NCBI GenBank assembly: GCA_023426435.1
Contig: JAFAAS010000151.1
Span: 1 to 25,090, forward strand
Reading direction: 5' to 3'
DNA from: Verrucomicrobiota bacterium
Lineage (GTDB): Bacteria; Verrucomicrobiota; Verrucomicrobiia; Opitutales; Opitutaceae
DNA: 25,090 nucleotides
A program made the translations under genes and the position numbers. Numbering within the stretch: position 1 is the first letter of the stretch; each line of letters opens with the position of its first letter. The notes under the pieces were generated by a model. That model was not told the DNA's origin, ran no database searches, and was given only the letters and a program-made list of their open reading frames with translations. This document shows, piece after piece, positions 16,437 through 22,813 of this stretch.

Positions 16437-16482
16437 GAAGAGGTCACTTGCCAAGCGTGATTCCGGTGCCAAATTTCCGGCC

Positions 16483-16683
16483 ATGCCCACAGCGAAAGCG
16501 CAGCGACGAAGCGTCAAATCGGAGGCGATCAGGCTTATCCGCGATCTTCCGGCATCATCTTCGTGGGATGATCTCATGTATCGCATCTACGTGCGGCAGA
16601 AGATCGAAGCCGGGCTGGCGGACATTGAGGCTGGGCGCGTTCACTCTCACGCTGCCATTCGGAAAGAGTTCGCGCTGCCGTGA
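16483..16683 (+). CDS. cassette 2: antitoxin of a ParE/RelE-type TA pair
   Basis: A 66-aa protein predicted to neutralise the toxin encoded directly downstream and to repress the pair. It has no membrane segment. The body 'ALIRDLP..SSWDDLMYRIYVRQKIEAGLADIEAGRV' type is a recurrent antitoxin pattern found before ParE-like toxins (here 'AIRLIRDLPASSSWDDLMYR', 'RQKIEAGLADIEAGRVHSHA'). Its stop overlaps the toxin start as GTGA, a typical translational coupling. The 46-base leader between R' and ATG is much longer than in most cassettes, so the pair may carry its own promoter; TTGCCA at 16448 is the only -35-like word and no good -10 follows. Confidence 0.83.
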   Translation: MPTAKAQRRSVKSEAIRLIRDLPASSSWDDLMYRIYVRQKIEAGLADIEAGRVHSHAAIRKEFALP

Positions 16684-16967
16684 ACGTCGTTTGGTCGTCA
16701 GAGGCACGGAAGGCCCTGCGGTCGATCAAGAAGTTTATCGCGCAAGATTCGGAGTTTTACGCGGCACGAATGGTCGCGCGCATCGTCGAGCGAGTCGAGC
16801 GGGCTGCTATTTCGCCAGCACAGGGACATCCGGTTCACGAGTATCCCGAGGCGAATCTGAAGGAAGTGCATGAGTCGCCATATCGGATCGTTTACGCATT
16901 TACGGACGATGAGCTTCGCGTGGTCACGATCGTCCACTTCAAGCAGCGATTCCCGAAAAAGGGCTAA
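16680..16967 (+). CDS. cassette 2: ParE/RelE-superfamily toxin
   Basis: A 95-aa toxin. The features are 'VVWSSEARKALRSIKKFIAQDS', an Arg-rich middle helix ('MVARIVERVERAA'), 'GHPVHEYPEANLKEVHESPYRIVYAF', and 'VVTIVHFKQRFPKK', the standard ParE/RelE layout with the last strand in place. ParE members poison gyrase and RelE members cut mRNA; the sequence alone does not decide which. It begins at a GTG overlapping the antitoxin stop. Its stop is the TAA inside the R'' motif GGCTAAC, so the attC supplies the last codon. TA cassettes are known to stabilise large integron arrays, and that role is likely here. Confidence 0.87.
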   Translation: MNVVWSSEARKALRSIKKFIAQDSEFYAARMVARIVERVERAAISPAQGHPVHEYPEANLKEVHESPYRIVYAFTDDELRVVTIVHFKQRFPKKG

Positions 16968-17060
16968 CCAGGCGCTACAGCCAACACGTATGCTTGTCAC
17001 GTTCTGTGCTTACGCACAGCCCGCGCCAAGCACACGTGTGGCTGATCTTTGACGTTAGGC
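16962..17060 (+). other. attC2
   Basis: R'' GGCTAAC, R' GTTAGGC, 99 bp. Apical stem CTGTGC/GCACAG around TTAC. Provides the stop codon of the cassette 2 toxin. Confidence 0.97.
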
Positions 17061-17064
17061 AAAG

Positions 17065-17343
17065 ATGGAGTTTTACGCGGATGTTCAAAATCGATGGCTG
17101 GCATCGATTGTCAGCGGCGGGTTCGCAGTCGCCACCATGTTTACAGTCCCGGTCTTCGGTTTGATGTTTGGTGGTCCGGCTGTTCTGCTCGCTGCATTCT
17201 CGGGAGTCGGCATTTTGACTGGCGTGCTCTCGGTTGCTGCAAAGGAAAAGAGAAGGAAGTTGGCGTATATAGGAATGGCTTTAAGTGCCGCGCCATGGAT
17301 TCTCGGCTTCGCGATCATATTGGTCCAGGACAGCCATTCGTGA
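17065..17343 (+). CDS. cassette 3: small membrane protein
   Basis: A 92-aa protein with three likely membrane segments (about 12-34, 38-58 and 67-88) and a basic loop 'AAKEKRRKLAY' that should face the cytoplasm. I do not recognise a family. The ATG lies 4 bases after R', so its leader is almost nothing but attC. A role in stress, phage exclusion or as an immunity protein cannot be told from the sequence. Confidence 0.72.
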   Translation: MEFYADVQNRWLASIVSGGFAVATMFTVPVFGLMFGGPAVLLAAFSGVGILTGVLSVAAKEKRRKLAYIGMALSAAPWILGFAIILVQDSHS

Positions 17344-17347
17344 AAAA

Positions 17348-17446
17348 GCCTAACCAGGCGCTACAGCCAACACGTATGCTTGTCACGTTCCGTGCTTGCG
17401 CACGGCCCGCGCCAAGCACACGTGTGGCTGATCTTTGACGTTCGGC
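17348..17446 (+). other. attC3
   Basis: R'' GCCTAAC, R' GTTCGGC, 99 bp. Apical stem CCGTGC/GCACGG with loop TTGC. Confidence 0.97.
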
Positions 17447-17451
17447 AAAAG

Positions 17452-17718
17452 ATGAAATCGCTGGCGCAAGCGGTCGTAGACGCAGCAGCGTTTCTGGAGC
17501 TCTCGGGCGATGACGTCGTTTCGCCGGATGCCGCCGTGGATGCGCTCGAGTCTATTGCGGCCGCACTCAGTGAAGCGACGCGTGAAGAAAAGAAGTGCGT
17601 ATTGGACTATTGCGCAGCTCAGGCCAAAGCGCTGGTTGACGATGCGTCCGTCGGCGCAGCAAAGAGGCGAGCATTTTATCTCGGATTTGAGGAGTCGTTT
17701 GGGCTCTCTGACGAATGA
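17452..17718 (+). CDS. cassette 4: small acidic helical protein
   Basis: An 88-aa soluble protein, mostly helical and acidic: 'AFLELSGDDVVSPDAAVDALESIAAALSEATREEKKCVLDYCAAQAKAL'. The 'ELSGDDVVxPDAAVxxLE' phrase recurs, as I recall, in small bacterial proteins of unknown role, some next to immunity genes; I cannot name a family. The frame stays open back into attC3 (to 17380), but the ATG 5 bases after R' is preferred since the upstream part is only translated attC. Confidence 0.72.
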   Translation: MKSLAQAVVDAAAFLELSGDDVVSPDAAVDALESIAAALSEATREEKKCVLDYCAAQAKALVDDASVGAAKRRAFYLGFEESFGLSDE

Positions 17719-17722
17719 AATG

Positions 17723-17821
17723 GCCGAACCAGGCGCTACAGCCAACACGTATGCCCGTCACGTTCCGTGCTTGCGCACGGCTCGCGCCAAGCACACGTGT
17801 GGCTGATCTTTGACGTTGGGC
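17723..17821 (+). other. attC4
   Basis: R'' GCCGAAC, R' GTTGGGC, 99 bp. Unusual ATGCCCGTCACG in place of ATGCTTGTCACG weakens the stem at that point; apical loop TTGC. Confidence 0.97.
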
Positions 17822-17827
17822 GAGCAC

Positions 17828-18397
17828 ATGACATTTACATACGATGCCGGTGATTTGTTTCTTCGTGGACCTAACCCGCGTTTCAATGCCTGCGTAGGCA
17901 AAAACGGCGGACCTTACGATTACCACGATTACGCTAACGGGTATTTCCGCTCCGCTGATCTCACGATGAATTCCGTCAAGGACGGTGATCATTTGTTGGA
18001 TATCCTGATCTATCCGACCTTCTACCAGTATCGCCACGCGTTTGAGCTGTCGCTTAAAGGGCTCGTTGTCGATTTTCAGCTTTTGGGAGAAGCGGTAACC
18101 TTTCCCAAGAGTCACAAGTTGGGAGCCATTTGGGCCGTGCTAGAACCCATGCTGCGCAAGTATGCATCTCATGTGGATGCGCCCGAGCCTGTCGTTAAAG
18201 CTCTTGGTGCTCTCATATCTGATATGGACGCGCTCGATCACAGCGCTGAGGTCTTTAGATTTCCTGAAGACAAAAAAGGAACTCTTTTTCTCCAGGATCG
18301 TAGCCTTATAAACTACGCGCGGCTTCTTCCCATGTCGCGTGCAGCGGAGGTATTTGAGACTTGGCACTATCAAGTTAAAGACTTGCGCTATGAATAA
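17828..18397 (+). CDS. cassette 5: possible HEPN-like protein
   Basis: A 189-aa soluble protein. 'YPTFYQYRHAFELSLKGLV' (62-80) and 'HKLGAIWAVLEPMLRKY' (96-112) give two helices with the 'RHxxELxLK ... HxL' pattern seen in HEPN-like domains, and 'DALDHSAEVFRFP' (134-146) matches a later conserved 'D..S..FRYP' element of such proteins. HEPN proteins are often RNases in TA, Abi and CRISPR defence. A classical catalytic Rx4-6H motif is not certain here, so it may be an inactive or divergent member. No partner gene is in the cassette. The TTG at 17810 lies in attC4, so the ATG 6 bases after R' was chosen. Confidence 0.72.
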   Translation: MTFTYDAGDLFLRGPNPRFNACVGKNGGPYDYHDYANGYFRSADLTMNSVKDGDHLLDILIYPTFYQYRHAFELSLKGLVVDFQLLGEAVTFPKSHKLGAIWAVLEPMLRKYASHVDAPEPVVKALGALISDMDALDHSAEVFRFPEDKKGTLFLQDRSLINYARLLPMSRAAEVFETWHYQVKDLRYE

Positions 18398-18401
18398 TAC
18401 T

Positions 18402-18500
18402 GCCCAACCAGGCGCTACAGCCAACACGTATGCTTGTCACGTTCTGTGCTTACGCACAGCCCGCGCCAAGCACACGTGTGGCTGATCTTTGACGTTAGGC
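18402..18500 (+). other. attC5
   Basis: R'' GCCCAAC, R' GTTAGGC, 99 bp. Central part identical to attC2 (CTGTGC/GCACAG). Confidence 0.97.
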
Positions 18501-18513
18501 AGACAAAATCGCC

Positions 18514-18891
18514 ATGTGCCTTCTTAACAATCCAGCGTTTACCGCACTACTTGGAGCTGTCATTGGCGCGCTCGTCACAGGTGCCGTTCAGTGTGCGATT
18601 CTCGTTTTCACGATTCGGCACCAAAGGAAGCTTCAAGAGCGAGAGATCATCACCAAGCTGGCGTTCGCACATTACGAATTCCAAACGAAGATCGCAGCAG
18701 CTTCCCCACCGGGGCAGAACTTCGTCGTTCGACCCATAGGATACTTTATCGCCTACTATTCCAGAATGATTGGTGTTTACGGCGAGCCTTACATCTCAGA
18801 CAGCCAGATGGCAGAGACGATGCGGGCGGCCGCCGACTTTGCAGAGCGTGTCGAACGCGCAGCCATGCCTCCGAAGACGAACGATGCCTAA
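18514..18891 (+). CDS. cassette 6: membrane-anchored hypothetical protein
   Basis: A 125-aa protein with one N-terminal membrane helix (about 8-33, 'FTALLGAVIGALVTGAVQCAILVFTI'), then a basic stretch 'RHQRKLQEREIITKL' and a helical tail of some 90 residues in the cytoplasm. This anchor-plus-helix layout is common among unnamed bacterial proteins, and I cannot assign a family. Its stop is the TAA in R'' GCCTAAC. The 13-base leader has no Shine-Dalgarno sequence. Confidence 0.75.
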   Translation: MCLLNNPAFTALLGAVIGALVTGAVQCAILVFTIRHQRKLQEREIITKLAFAHYEFQTKIAAASPPGQNFVVRPIGYFIAYYSRMIGVYGEPYISDSQMAETMRAAADFAERVERAAMPPKTNDA

Positions 18892-18984
18892 CCAGGCGCT
18901 ACAGCCAACACGTGTGCTTGTCACGTTCCATGCTTACGCATGGCCCGCGCCAAGCACACGTGTGGCTGATCTTTGACGTTGGGC
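18886..18984 (+). other. attC6
   Basis: R'' GCCTAAC, R' GTTGGGC, 99 bp. Has ACACGTGTG where the others have ACACGTATG, which removes the one mismatch of the lower stem; apical stem CCATGC/GCATGG. Supplies the stop of the cassette 6 gene. Confidence 0.97.
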
Positions 18985-18990
18985 GAAATC

Positions 18991-19395
18991 ATGAAAGTTT
19001 CTGCACTTCTGGCCGCTGGTTTGTGGCTGGCACTTAGCGGGTGCGTGAACGGCCCTTCGTCCGTTGCTCCGGCGGATCTCACACTGGAAGTTGGCCCACG
19101 TTTTTCGGAAGAGCGGCGAACGAATCTGCGGCGGCTTTTGCACGACGCGTTCGATTTGAGTTCGGTCGCGGAACCGCGCTTGCAGAGCTTTTATGAAGTT
19201 CTGGCCCTTCTGGATCGTTCCGATGTGGGAGATGAGCGAGTCGTCTCGATCGCGTTTGTATCGGACGACGAAGCAGTCGTAGCGCTCCATCACGGCGATC
19301 TATCTGTTGTCGTCCATCCGCCTCGAAGCTTACGTGTGCAGCGTCATGCGGGATTATGGATTATAGCAGCGCCGGATCATTACCGACCCGTATGA
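18991..19395 (+). CDS. cassette 7: lipoprotein of unknown function
   Basis: A 134-aa predicted lipoprotein. The signal sequence 'MKVSALLAAGLWLALSGC' ends in a lipobox LSGC with Cys18 as the lipidated residue. The rest is a small alpha/beta domain ('LTLEVGPRFSEERRTNLRRLLHDAF', 'VSIAFVSDDEAVVALHHGDLSVVVHPP', 'LWIIAAPDHYRPV'). The last strands and 'AGLWIIA' end look like an SnoaL/NTF2-like small domain, but this is only a resemblance. The ATG 6 bases after R' was chosen over the TTG inside attC6, since it gives the signal peptide. Confidence 0.78.
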   Translation: MKVSALLAAGLWLALSGCVNGPSSVAPADLTLEVGPRFSEERRTNLRRLLHDAFDLSSVAEPRLQSFYEVLALLDRSDVGDERVVSIAFVSDDEAVVALHHGDLSVVVHPPRSLRVQRHAGLWIIAAPDHYRPV

Positions 19396-19412
19396 ATGGC
19401 GTTCGACCAATT

Positions 19413-19511
19413 GCCCAACCAGGCGCTACAGCCAACGCATATGCTTGTCACGGATCGTGCTTTCGCACGCTCCGCGCCAAGCATACGCGTGGCTGATCTT
19501 GGACGTTCGGC
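19413..19511 (+). other. attC7 (divergent variant)
   Basis: R'' GCCCAAC, R' GTTCGGC, 99 bp. Arms ACGCATATG and CATACGCGT replace the usual ACACGTATG and CACACGTGT, changes that keep pairing. Identical over all 99 bp to attC10. Confidence 0.97.
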
Positions 19512-19625
19512 AACGTTCACAATGGTAGCGACTGTTATGATCGTTGGTGACGACAGGCGCCACGCCAGTGCGACCACGAGCACCATCATTTACTCGTAAC
19601 AGAAAATCTCCCCCACTCGTTCACG

Positions 19626-19799
19626 ATGAATGACTTTTACCGGTTTAGTATGTGGTTTGGGATAGCGTTCGGTATTCTAATGCTAGGCACAGCCATTCAC
19701 GCCGCTAAGGGTGGCACCGTGCCATATCATGGCTCACTCATATTGGGTGTTGGATCATTCCTGAGCGCTTATCACGCTTACCGGCAGCAGAAGAAATGA
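19626..19799 (+). CDS. cassette 8: 57-aa membrane protein
   Basis: A very short ORF, easily missed. It encodes 57 residues with two hydrophobic segments (about 8-27 and 37-52), 'YHGSLILGVGSFLSAYHAY' in the second, and a basic end 'RQQKK', so a two-helix membrane hairpin is likely. It fills the second half of the cassette and ends just before R''. The 114 bases before it hold no clear gene (a 25-codon ORF at 19522 is the only other option) and may contain its promoter. No family is recognised. Confidence 0.6.
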   Translation: MNDFYRFSMWFGIAFGILMLGTAIHAAKGGTVPYHGSLILGVGSFLSAYHAYRQQKK

Positions 19800-19801
19800 A
19801 G

Positions 19802-19900
19802 GCCGAACCAGGCGCTACAGCCAACACGTATGCTTGTCACGTTCCGTGCTTACGCACGGCCCGCGCCAAGCACACGTGTGGCTGATCTTTGACGTTAGCC
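19802..19900 (+). other. attC8
   Basis: R'' GCCGAAC, R' GTTAGCC, 99 bp, common form (CCGTGC/GCACGG, loop TTAC). Confidence 0.97.
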
Positions 19901-19903
19901 AAA

Positions 19904-20392
19904 ATGCGCCTGCTCCTGCTCATATGCGTAGTCGCTTCCGCAAGCTTTGCGGCAGATGCAGACGTCTCGATTTATGATGTGCGCGCGCGCAAGGACGAGT
20001 TCGTGGGCAAGCGCGCCAGTTTGGTCGGCTTTCTTTGGGTGCATCCCGAAGAGACTTTGCTCCTTTCCGATCCGCCTCCCTCAGACACCGAGCCCGACTT
20101 TCGGCGATCACTCTACTTCGATTACCGAAAGATGAAGGATCCTGACTCTATTCGAATTCTGAAGGAGTTGTTTGCGAGAGCGCGTCGTGGCGAGGTGTTG
20201 CCACCGGTGCGAGCACAAGGGTTGATCGTCGAGGACACGTTCGGATTCACGCATCAGAAGGCGCTCGGGATCGCGGTTGAGAGGGTGAGCGTCGAGGAAG
20301 GGGCTAACCAGGCGCTACAGCCAACACGTATGCTTGTCACGTTCCGTGCTTGCGCACGGCCCGCGCCAAGCACACGTGTGGCTGATCTTTGA
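19904..20392 (+). CDS. cassette 9: secreted protein with attC-encoded tail
   Basis: A 162-aa protein with an N-terminal signal peptide ('MRLLLLICVVASASFAADA', cut near residue 18-20). The body starts 'VSIYDVRARKDEFVGKRASLVGFLWVHPEETLLLSDPP', which looks like a small OB-like beta-barrel domain ('G..v.v.Gfl'); later 'VRAQGLIVEDTFGFTHQKALGIAVERVSV'. The role is unknown. No stop occurs before the attC, so the last 28 or so residues ('NQALQPTRMLVT' to 'PSTRVADL') are encoded by attC9. The ATG 3 bases after R' is favoured because it opens the signal peptide. Confidence 0.78.
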   Translation: MRLLLLICVVASASFAADADVSIYDVRARKDEFVGKRASLVGFLWVHPEETLLLSDPPPSDTEPDFRRSLYFDYRKMKDPDSIRILKELFARARRGEVLPPVRAQGLIVEDTFGFTHQKALGIAVERVSVEEGANQALQPTRMLVTFRACARPAPSTRVADL

Positions 20393-20400
20393 CGTTGGGC
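20302..20400 (+). other. attC9
   Basis: R'' GGCTAAC, R' GTTGGGC, 99 bp; loop TTGC as in attC3. Read in frame by the cassette 9 gene, which stops at its TGA (20390). Confidence 0.97.
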
Positions 20401-20421
20401 GACTTCGTATATTTCTCTGGC

Positions 20422-20622
20422 ATGCGCGCATCTCTCGATACCACTCCGCGAAGTTTTATGAAGATGCGGAATTGTTATGGCGGTCGTTTTACGGGACGCG
20501 CTGTTCCGAAATTCGACTATCGCTCAGCCTTCGGTGTCCCGCTGTTCGGAAAGCGATCGTGTGAACTTTTGGTGTCGCATTCACCCGTTGATCGCGGACG
20601 TGAACTTCCGATTATTCCGTGA
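20422..20622 (+). CDS. cassette 10: doubtful 66-aa ORF
   Basis: The best open frame of this cassette encodes 66 residues (from 'MRASLDTTPRSF' to 'GRELPIIP') with no motif, signal or membrane segment. The start is uncertain: the frame is open back to attC9. The 65 bases after it up to R'' are empty. The - strand has no longer frame. The cassette may hold a tiny gene, a decayed one, or a non-coding RNA or regulatory element. Confidence 0.3.
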   Translation: MRASLDTTPRSFMKMRNCYGGRFTGRAVPKFDYRSAFGVPLFGKRSCELLVSHSPVDRGRELPIIP

Positions 20623-20687
20623 TGTTTGAACGAACGCTTACGCACGCGCCGATGCGCTTGTTTTTCGGACTTCGTTTATCGTTCGGT

Positions 20688-20786
20688 GCCCAACCAGGCG
20701 CTACAGCCAACGCATATGCTTGTCACGGATCGTGCTTTCGCACGCTCCGCGCCAAGCATACGCGTGGCTGATCTTGGACGTTCGGC
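20688..20786 (+). other. attC10 (identical to attC7)
   Basis: R'' GCCCAAC, R' GTTCGGC, 99 bp. The same divergent variant as attC7 at every base, although the two cassettes carry unrelated content. Confidence 0.97.
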
Positions 20787-20788
20787 AG

Positions 20789-21232
20789 ATGAGCATCCGC
20801 GCATCACTATTCCTGGCACTTCTGCTCCCTCTCTTCGGCTGCGAAAAGCATGTGTCGCCCGCGGTTGATACCTCCTCCGCCCGCCCATTCCGGTTTCCGC
20901 CGCCGGGTTCCGTCGTTCGCGCAGTCTACACGGTTGTTGATGAGGACGGCGTTTACGTTGGCTCGCATCGCGTAGCTTTCGACCTTGCCGTTCCCTTCGT
21001 CGAGGAGACAGCGGCGCGCGAAGGAATCACGATTGTTTTTGTGTTGGTTACCGACCTAGCAAAATACGGCGATTTGGTCCGGTTTTACACCGGAATCGAT
21101 AGGGAAAGGTTCGATGTCACGTCTTTCCCGGTTCGCAGCGTCCCAATCGGTTCCCGCATGCCGGCGGTGGGCGTATTTAAACGGACGGGCGCCAGTTGGT
21201 TTGATGAAGCGAATCGTAGAGAGCTCCTATGA
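20789..21232 (+). CDS. cassette 11: lipoprotein of unknown function
   Basis: A 147-aa predicted lipoprotein; the signal 'MSIRASLFLALLLPLFGC' ends in lipobox LFGC with Cys18. The mature part is beta-rich ('GSVVRAVYTVVDEDGVYVGSHRVAFDLAVPF', 'ITIVFVLVTDLAKYGDLVRFYTG', 'AVGVFKRTGASWFDEANRRELL'). No family is recognised. The frame continues back into attC10, but the ATG only 2 bases after R' gives a proper signal sequence. Like the cassette 7 product it would face the periplasm. Confidence 0.77.
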   Translation: MSIRASLFLALLLPLFGCEKHVSPAVDTSSARPFRFPPPGSVVRAVYTVVDEDGVYVGSHRVAFDLAVPFVEETAAREGITIVFVLVTDLAKYGDLVRFYTGIDRERFDVTSFPVRSVPIGSRMPAVGVFKRTGASWFDEANRRELL

Positions 21233-21236
21233 AAAG

Positions 21237-21335
21237 GCCGAACCAGGCGCTACAGCCAACACGTATGCTTGTCACGTTCCGTGCTTGCGCACGGCCCGCG
21301 CCAAGCACACGTGTGGCTGATCTTGGACGTTGGGC
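21237..21335 (+). other. attC11
   Basis: R'' GCCGAAC, R' GTTGGGC, 99 bp. TTGGACGTT replaces TTTGACGTT, so no in-frame TGA ends the tail frame: that frame runs on into the cassette 12 gene. Confidence 0.97.
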
Positions 21336-21339
21336 GACA

Positions 21340-22107
21340 ATGCGGAAGCTCATCAAAACCACTCTGCTCTGTGCGGTGCTCGCTTTGATTGCGTTTGTCG
21401 CCGCGCCTCGCGTTATTCCTTCGGTTTTCACGTGGCATCGTCCGGATATCACGTTCCTAATGCCCGCCGAGGAGAAGCGGATATTTATCACCATCGACGA
21501 TGCTCCGAGCACGGCGACATCCGAGATTCTTCAGGTGCTTCGGAAGCATCAAGTGTCGGCGACATTTTTCATAATCGCAGATCGAGTGAAGTCGCCGGCG
21601 CAGCTTGAGGAGATTATTTCCGCCGGATGTTCGCTCGGCAATCATCTGAAGACCACCAAGGCGTGTTCGGAGCTTTCCTTCGCAGAGTTTCGGGACGATT
21701 TCGATGCCTGCGCGACGTTGCTGGAGAAAGTAGAGAGGCCGCGCCTCTTTCGTCCCGCCTCAGACTTCGGCACCGAGGAGCAGATTGCATATGCGCGAAG
21801 CCGAGGACATCTCGCGGTTTTAGGGACCGTTTTCCCGATGGACCATTGGATTTCCGACGCCGGATTACTCGCGACATTCGCACGCTGGCTGGCTGTGCCG
21901 GGTGGGATCGTGATACTGCACGACGGCGATGTGCGTGGTCCGACGACCGCTCAAGTGCTAGATCGTTTGATCCCTCGCCTTCGAGAAGCGGGCTATTCGT
22001 TCGGTCGGCTCGAAGAGCCCAACCAGGCGCTACAGCCAACACGTATGCTTGTCACGTTCTGTGCTTACGCACAGCCCGCGCCAAGCACACGTGTGGCTGA
22101 TCTTTGA
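21340..22107 (+). CDS. cassette 12: polysaccharide deacetylase-like protein with attC-encoded tail
   Basis: A 255-aa protein of the NodB/CE4 fold, with an N-terminal membrane anchor or signal (about 5-26). Motif 1 'FITIDDAPS' has Asp53 and Asp54; motif 2 is 'GNHLKTTKA' with His102 but Thr at the place of the second metal His (HxxxT, not HxxxH); motif 3 'LFRPASDFG' (137-144); and 'VILHDGD' carries His194 as in motif 5. These enzymes deacetylate cell-wall or exopolysaccharide sugars. The altered motif 2 suggests changed metal binding, a different substrate, or loss of activity. Residues 227-255 ('PNQALQPTRMLVT...VADL') come from attC12. The frame is also open upstream through attC11, but the ATG 4 bases after R' is preferred. 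Confidence 0.85.
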   Translation: MRKLIKTTLLCAVLALIAFVAAPRVIPSVFTWHRPDITFLMPAEEKRIFITIDDAPSTATSEILQVLRKHQVSATFFIIADRVKSPAQLEEIISAGCSLGNHLKTTKACSELSFAEFRDDFDACATLLEKVERPRLFRPASDFGTEEQIAYARSRGHLAVLGTVFPMDHWISDAGLLATFARWLAVPGGIVILHDGDVRGPTTAQVLDRLIPRLREAGYSFGRLEEPNQALQPTRMLVTFCAYAQPAPSTRVADL

Positions 22108-22115
22108 CGTTCGGC
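22017..22115 (+). other. attC12
   Basis: R'' GCCCAAC, R' GTTCGGC, 99 bp; apical stem CTGTGC/GCACAG as attC2 and attC5. Translated as the tail of the cassette 12 gene, whose TGA lies 16 bases before the next ATG. Confidence 0.97.
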
Positions 22116-22123
22116 AAAACAAG

Positions 22124-22480
22124 ATGAGCGTCCACTACATCGCCGGACCTGGATCAGAGCGATTTCACATTGATGCGGATGGCATCTGTGAGCCCGTCTG
22201 GCGCATCGGCAAGTTAGAGTGGAAAGATATTCGGGAGGTGTTTCTGAAGCAGGAAGGTGTTCGCGAGTATGTATGCGTCGTCGTGAGAGATCGATCGGCA
22301 CTTCAGTCGCGTTTGGGGTTTATCGGCAGATTTTTCAGTTCAGCGACTCGGGCGGCCGGCTGCGGAGATCTTAGCATCAATGCCGCGCAGCGTGGTATTC
22401 GAGCGGGGGACGTTGTCGAATTTGCGTCGCAGATGATCACCGCTTCTCTCGCCAAGAAAGAATCGAAGGAACGCCGATGA
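22124..22480 (+). CDS. cassette 13: possible STM3941/PH-like small protein
   Basis: A 118-aa soluble protein. The layout 'DADGICEPVWRIGKLEWKDIREVFLKQ', 'EYVCVVVRDRSALQSR', 'CGDLSINAAQRGIRAGDVVEFASQMI' follows the pattern of STM3941-like and other PH-like small proteins: a 'GI...I.W.DI..v' strand-helix, a hydrophobic 'VCVVVRD' strand, and a late 'L.I.......EV..FA..I' helix. The match is from memory and should be read as a resemblance. The ATG lies 8 bases after R'. The C-terminus is Lys/Glu-rich. Confidence 0.72.
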   Translation: MSVHYIAGPGSERFHIDADGICEPVWRIGKLEWKDIREVFLKQEGVREYVCVVVRDRSALQSRLGFIGRFFSSATRAAGCGDLSINAAQRGIRAGDVVEFASQMITASLAKKESKERR

Positions 22481-22487
22481 GCGAAAG

Positions 22488-22586
22488 GCCGAACCAGGCG
22501 CTACAGCCAACACGTATGCTTGTCACGGTTCGTGCTTACGCACGCCCCGCGCCAAGCACACGTGTGGCTGATCTTTGACGTTAGCC
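22488..22586 (+). other. attC13
   Basis: R'' GCCGAAC, R' GTTAGCC, 99 bp. GGTTCGTGC/GCACGCCCC apical variant, shared with attC14. Confidence 0.97.
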
Positions 22587-22633
22587 AAGGAAAGCCAGCT
22601 TGCGCGGATCAGTGGTTTTCGTAGGGTCCAATC

Positions 22634-22813
22634 ATGAGCACCGTCCAGGAGATCGAACGCGCGATTGAAAAACTCAGCGATGAGCAGGTTGAGGAGCTTC
22701 GTGCGTGGTTGTTCGATCGCGAGATTTCGCGGGATGCTGCGAATGGCATTTTGGACTCGCTGGCAGACGAAGCGATCAGCGATGCGCGAGCCGGCCGGGC
22801 GAAGCAGCTGTGA
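22634..22813 (+). CDS. cassette 14: 59-aa antitoxin
   Basis: A short acidic helical protein (59 aa): 'VQEIERAIEKLSDEQVEELRAWLFDREISRDAANGILDSLADEAISDARAGRAKQL'-type wording in three helices, typical of the small antitoxins that precede RelE/ParE toxins ('ALADYRAGR'-like end). Its stop overlaps the toxin start in GTGA. A 47-base leader follows R', as in cassette 2, leaving space for an own promoter; AGGG 8-11 bases before the ATG is a weak ribosome-binding site. It is unrelated in sequence to the cassette 2 antitoxin, so the two pairs should not cross-neutralise by descent. Confidence 0.8.
   Translation: MSTVQEIERAIEKLSDEQVEELRAWLFDREISRDAANGILDSLADEAISDARAGRAKQL

Noticed and set aside
16370..16873. 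167-aa frame crossing attC1 and the cassette 2 antitoxin and toxin
   Set aside because: It is in another frame over a well-supported TA pair and begins in attC.
17380..17451. N-terminal 'MSRSVL.HGPRQAHVWLIFDVRQ' extension shared by several cassette frames
   Set aside because: This is one reading frame of attC running into the next cassette. Genuine starts lie just after R', several of them opening signal peptides, so the extension is not part of the native genes.
22598..22625. Promoter for the cassette 14 TA pair (TTGCGC ... TAGGGT)
   Set aside because: Only three of six bases match in each box. The long leader suggests a promoter, but none can be pinned down.
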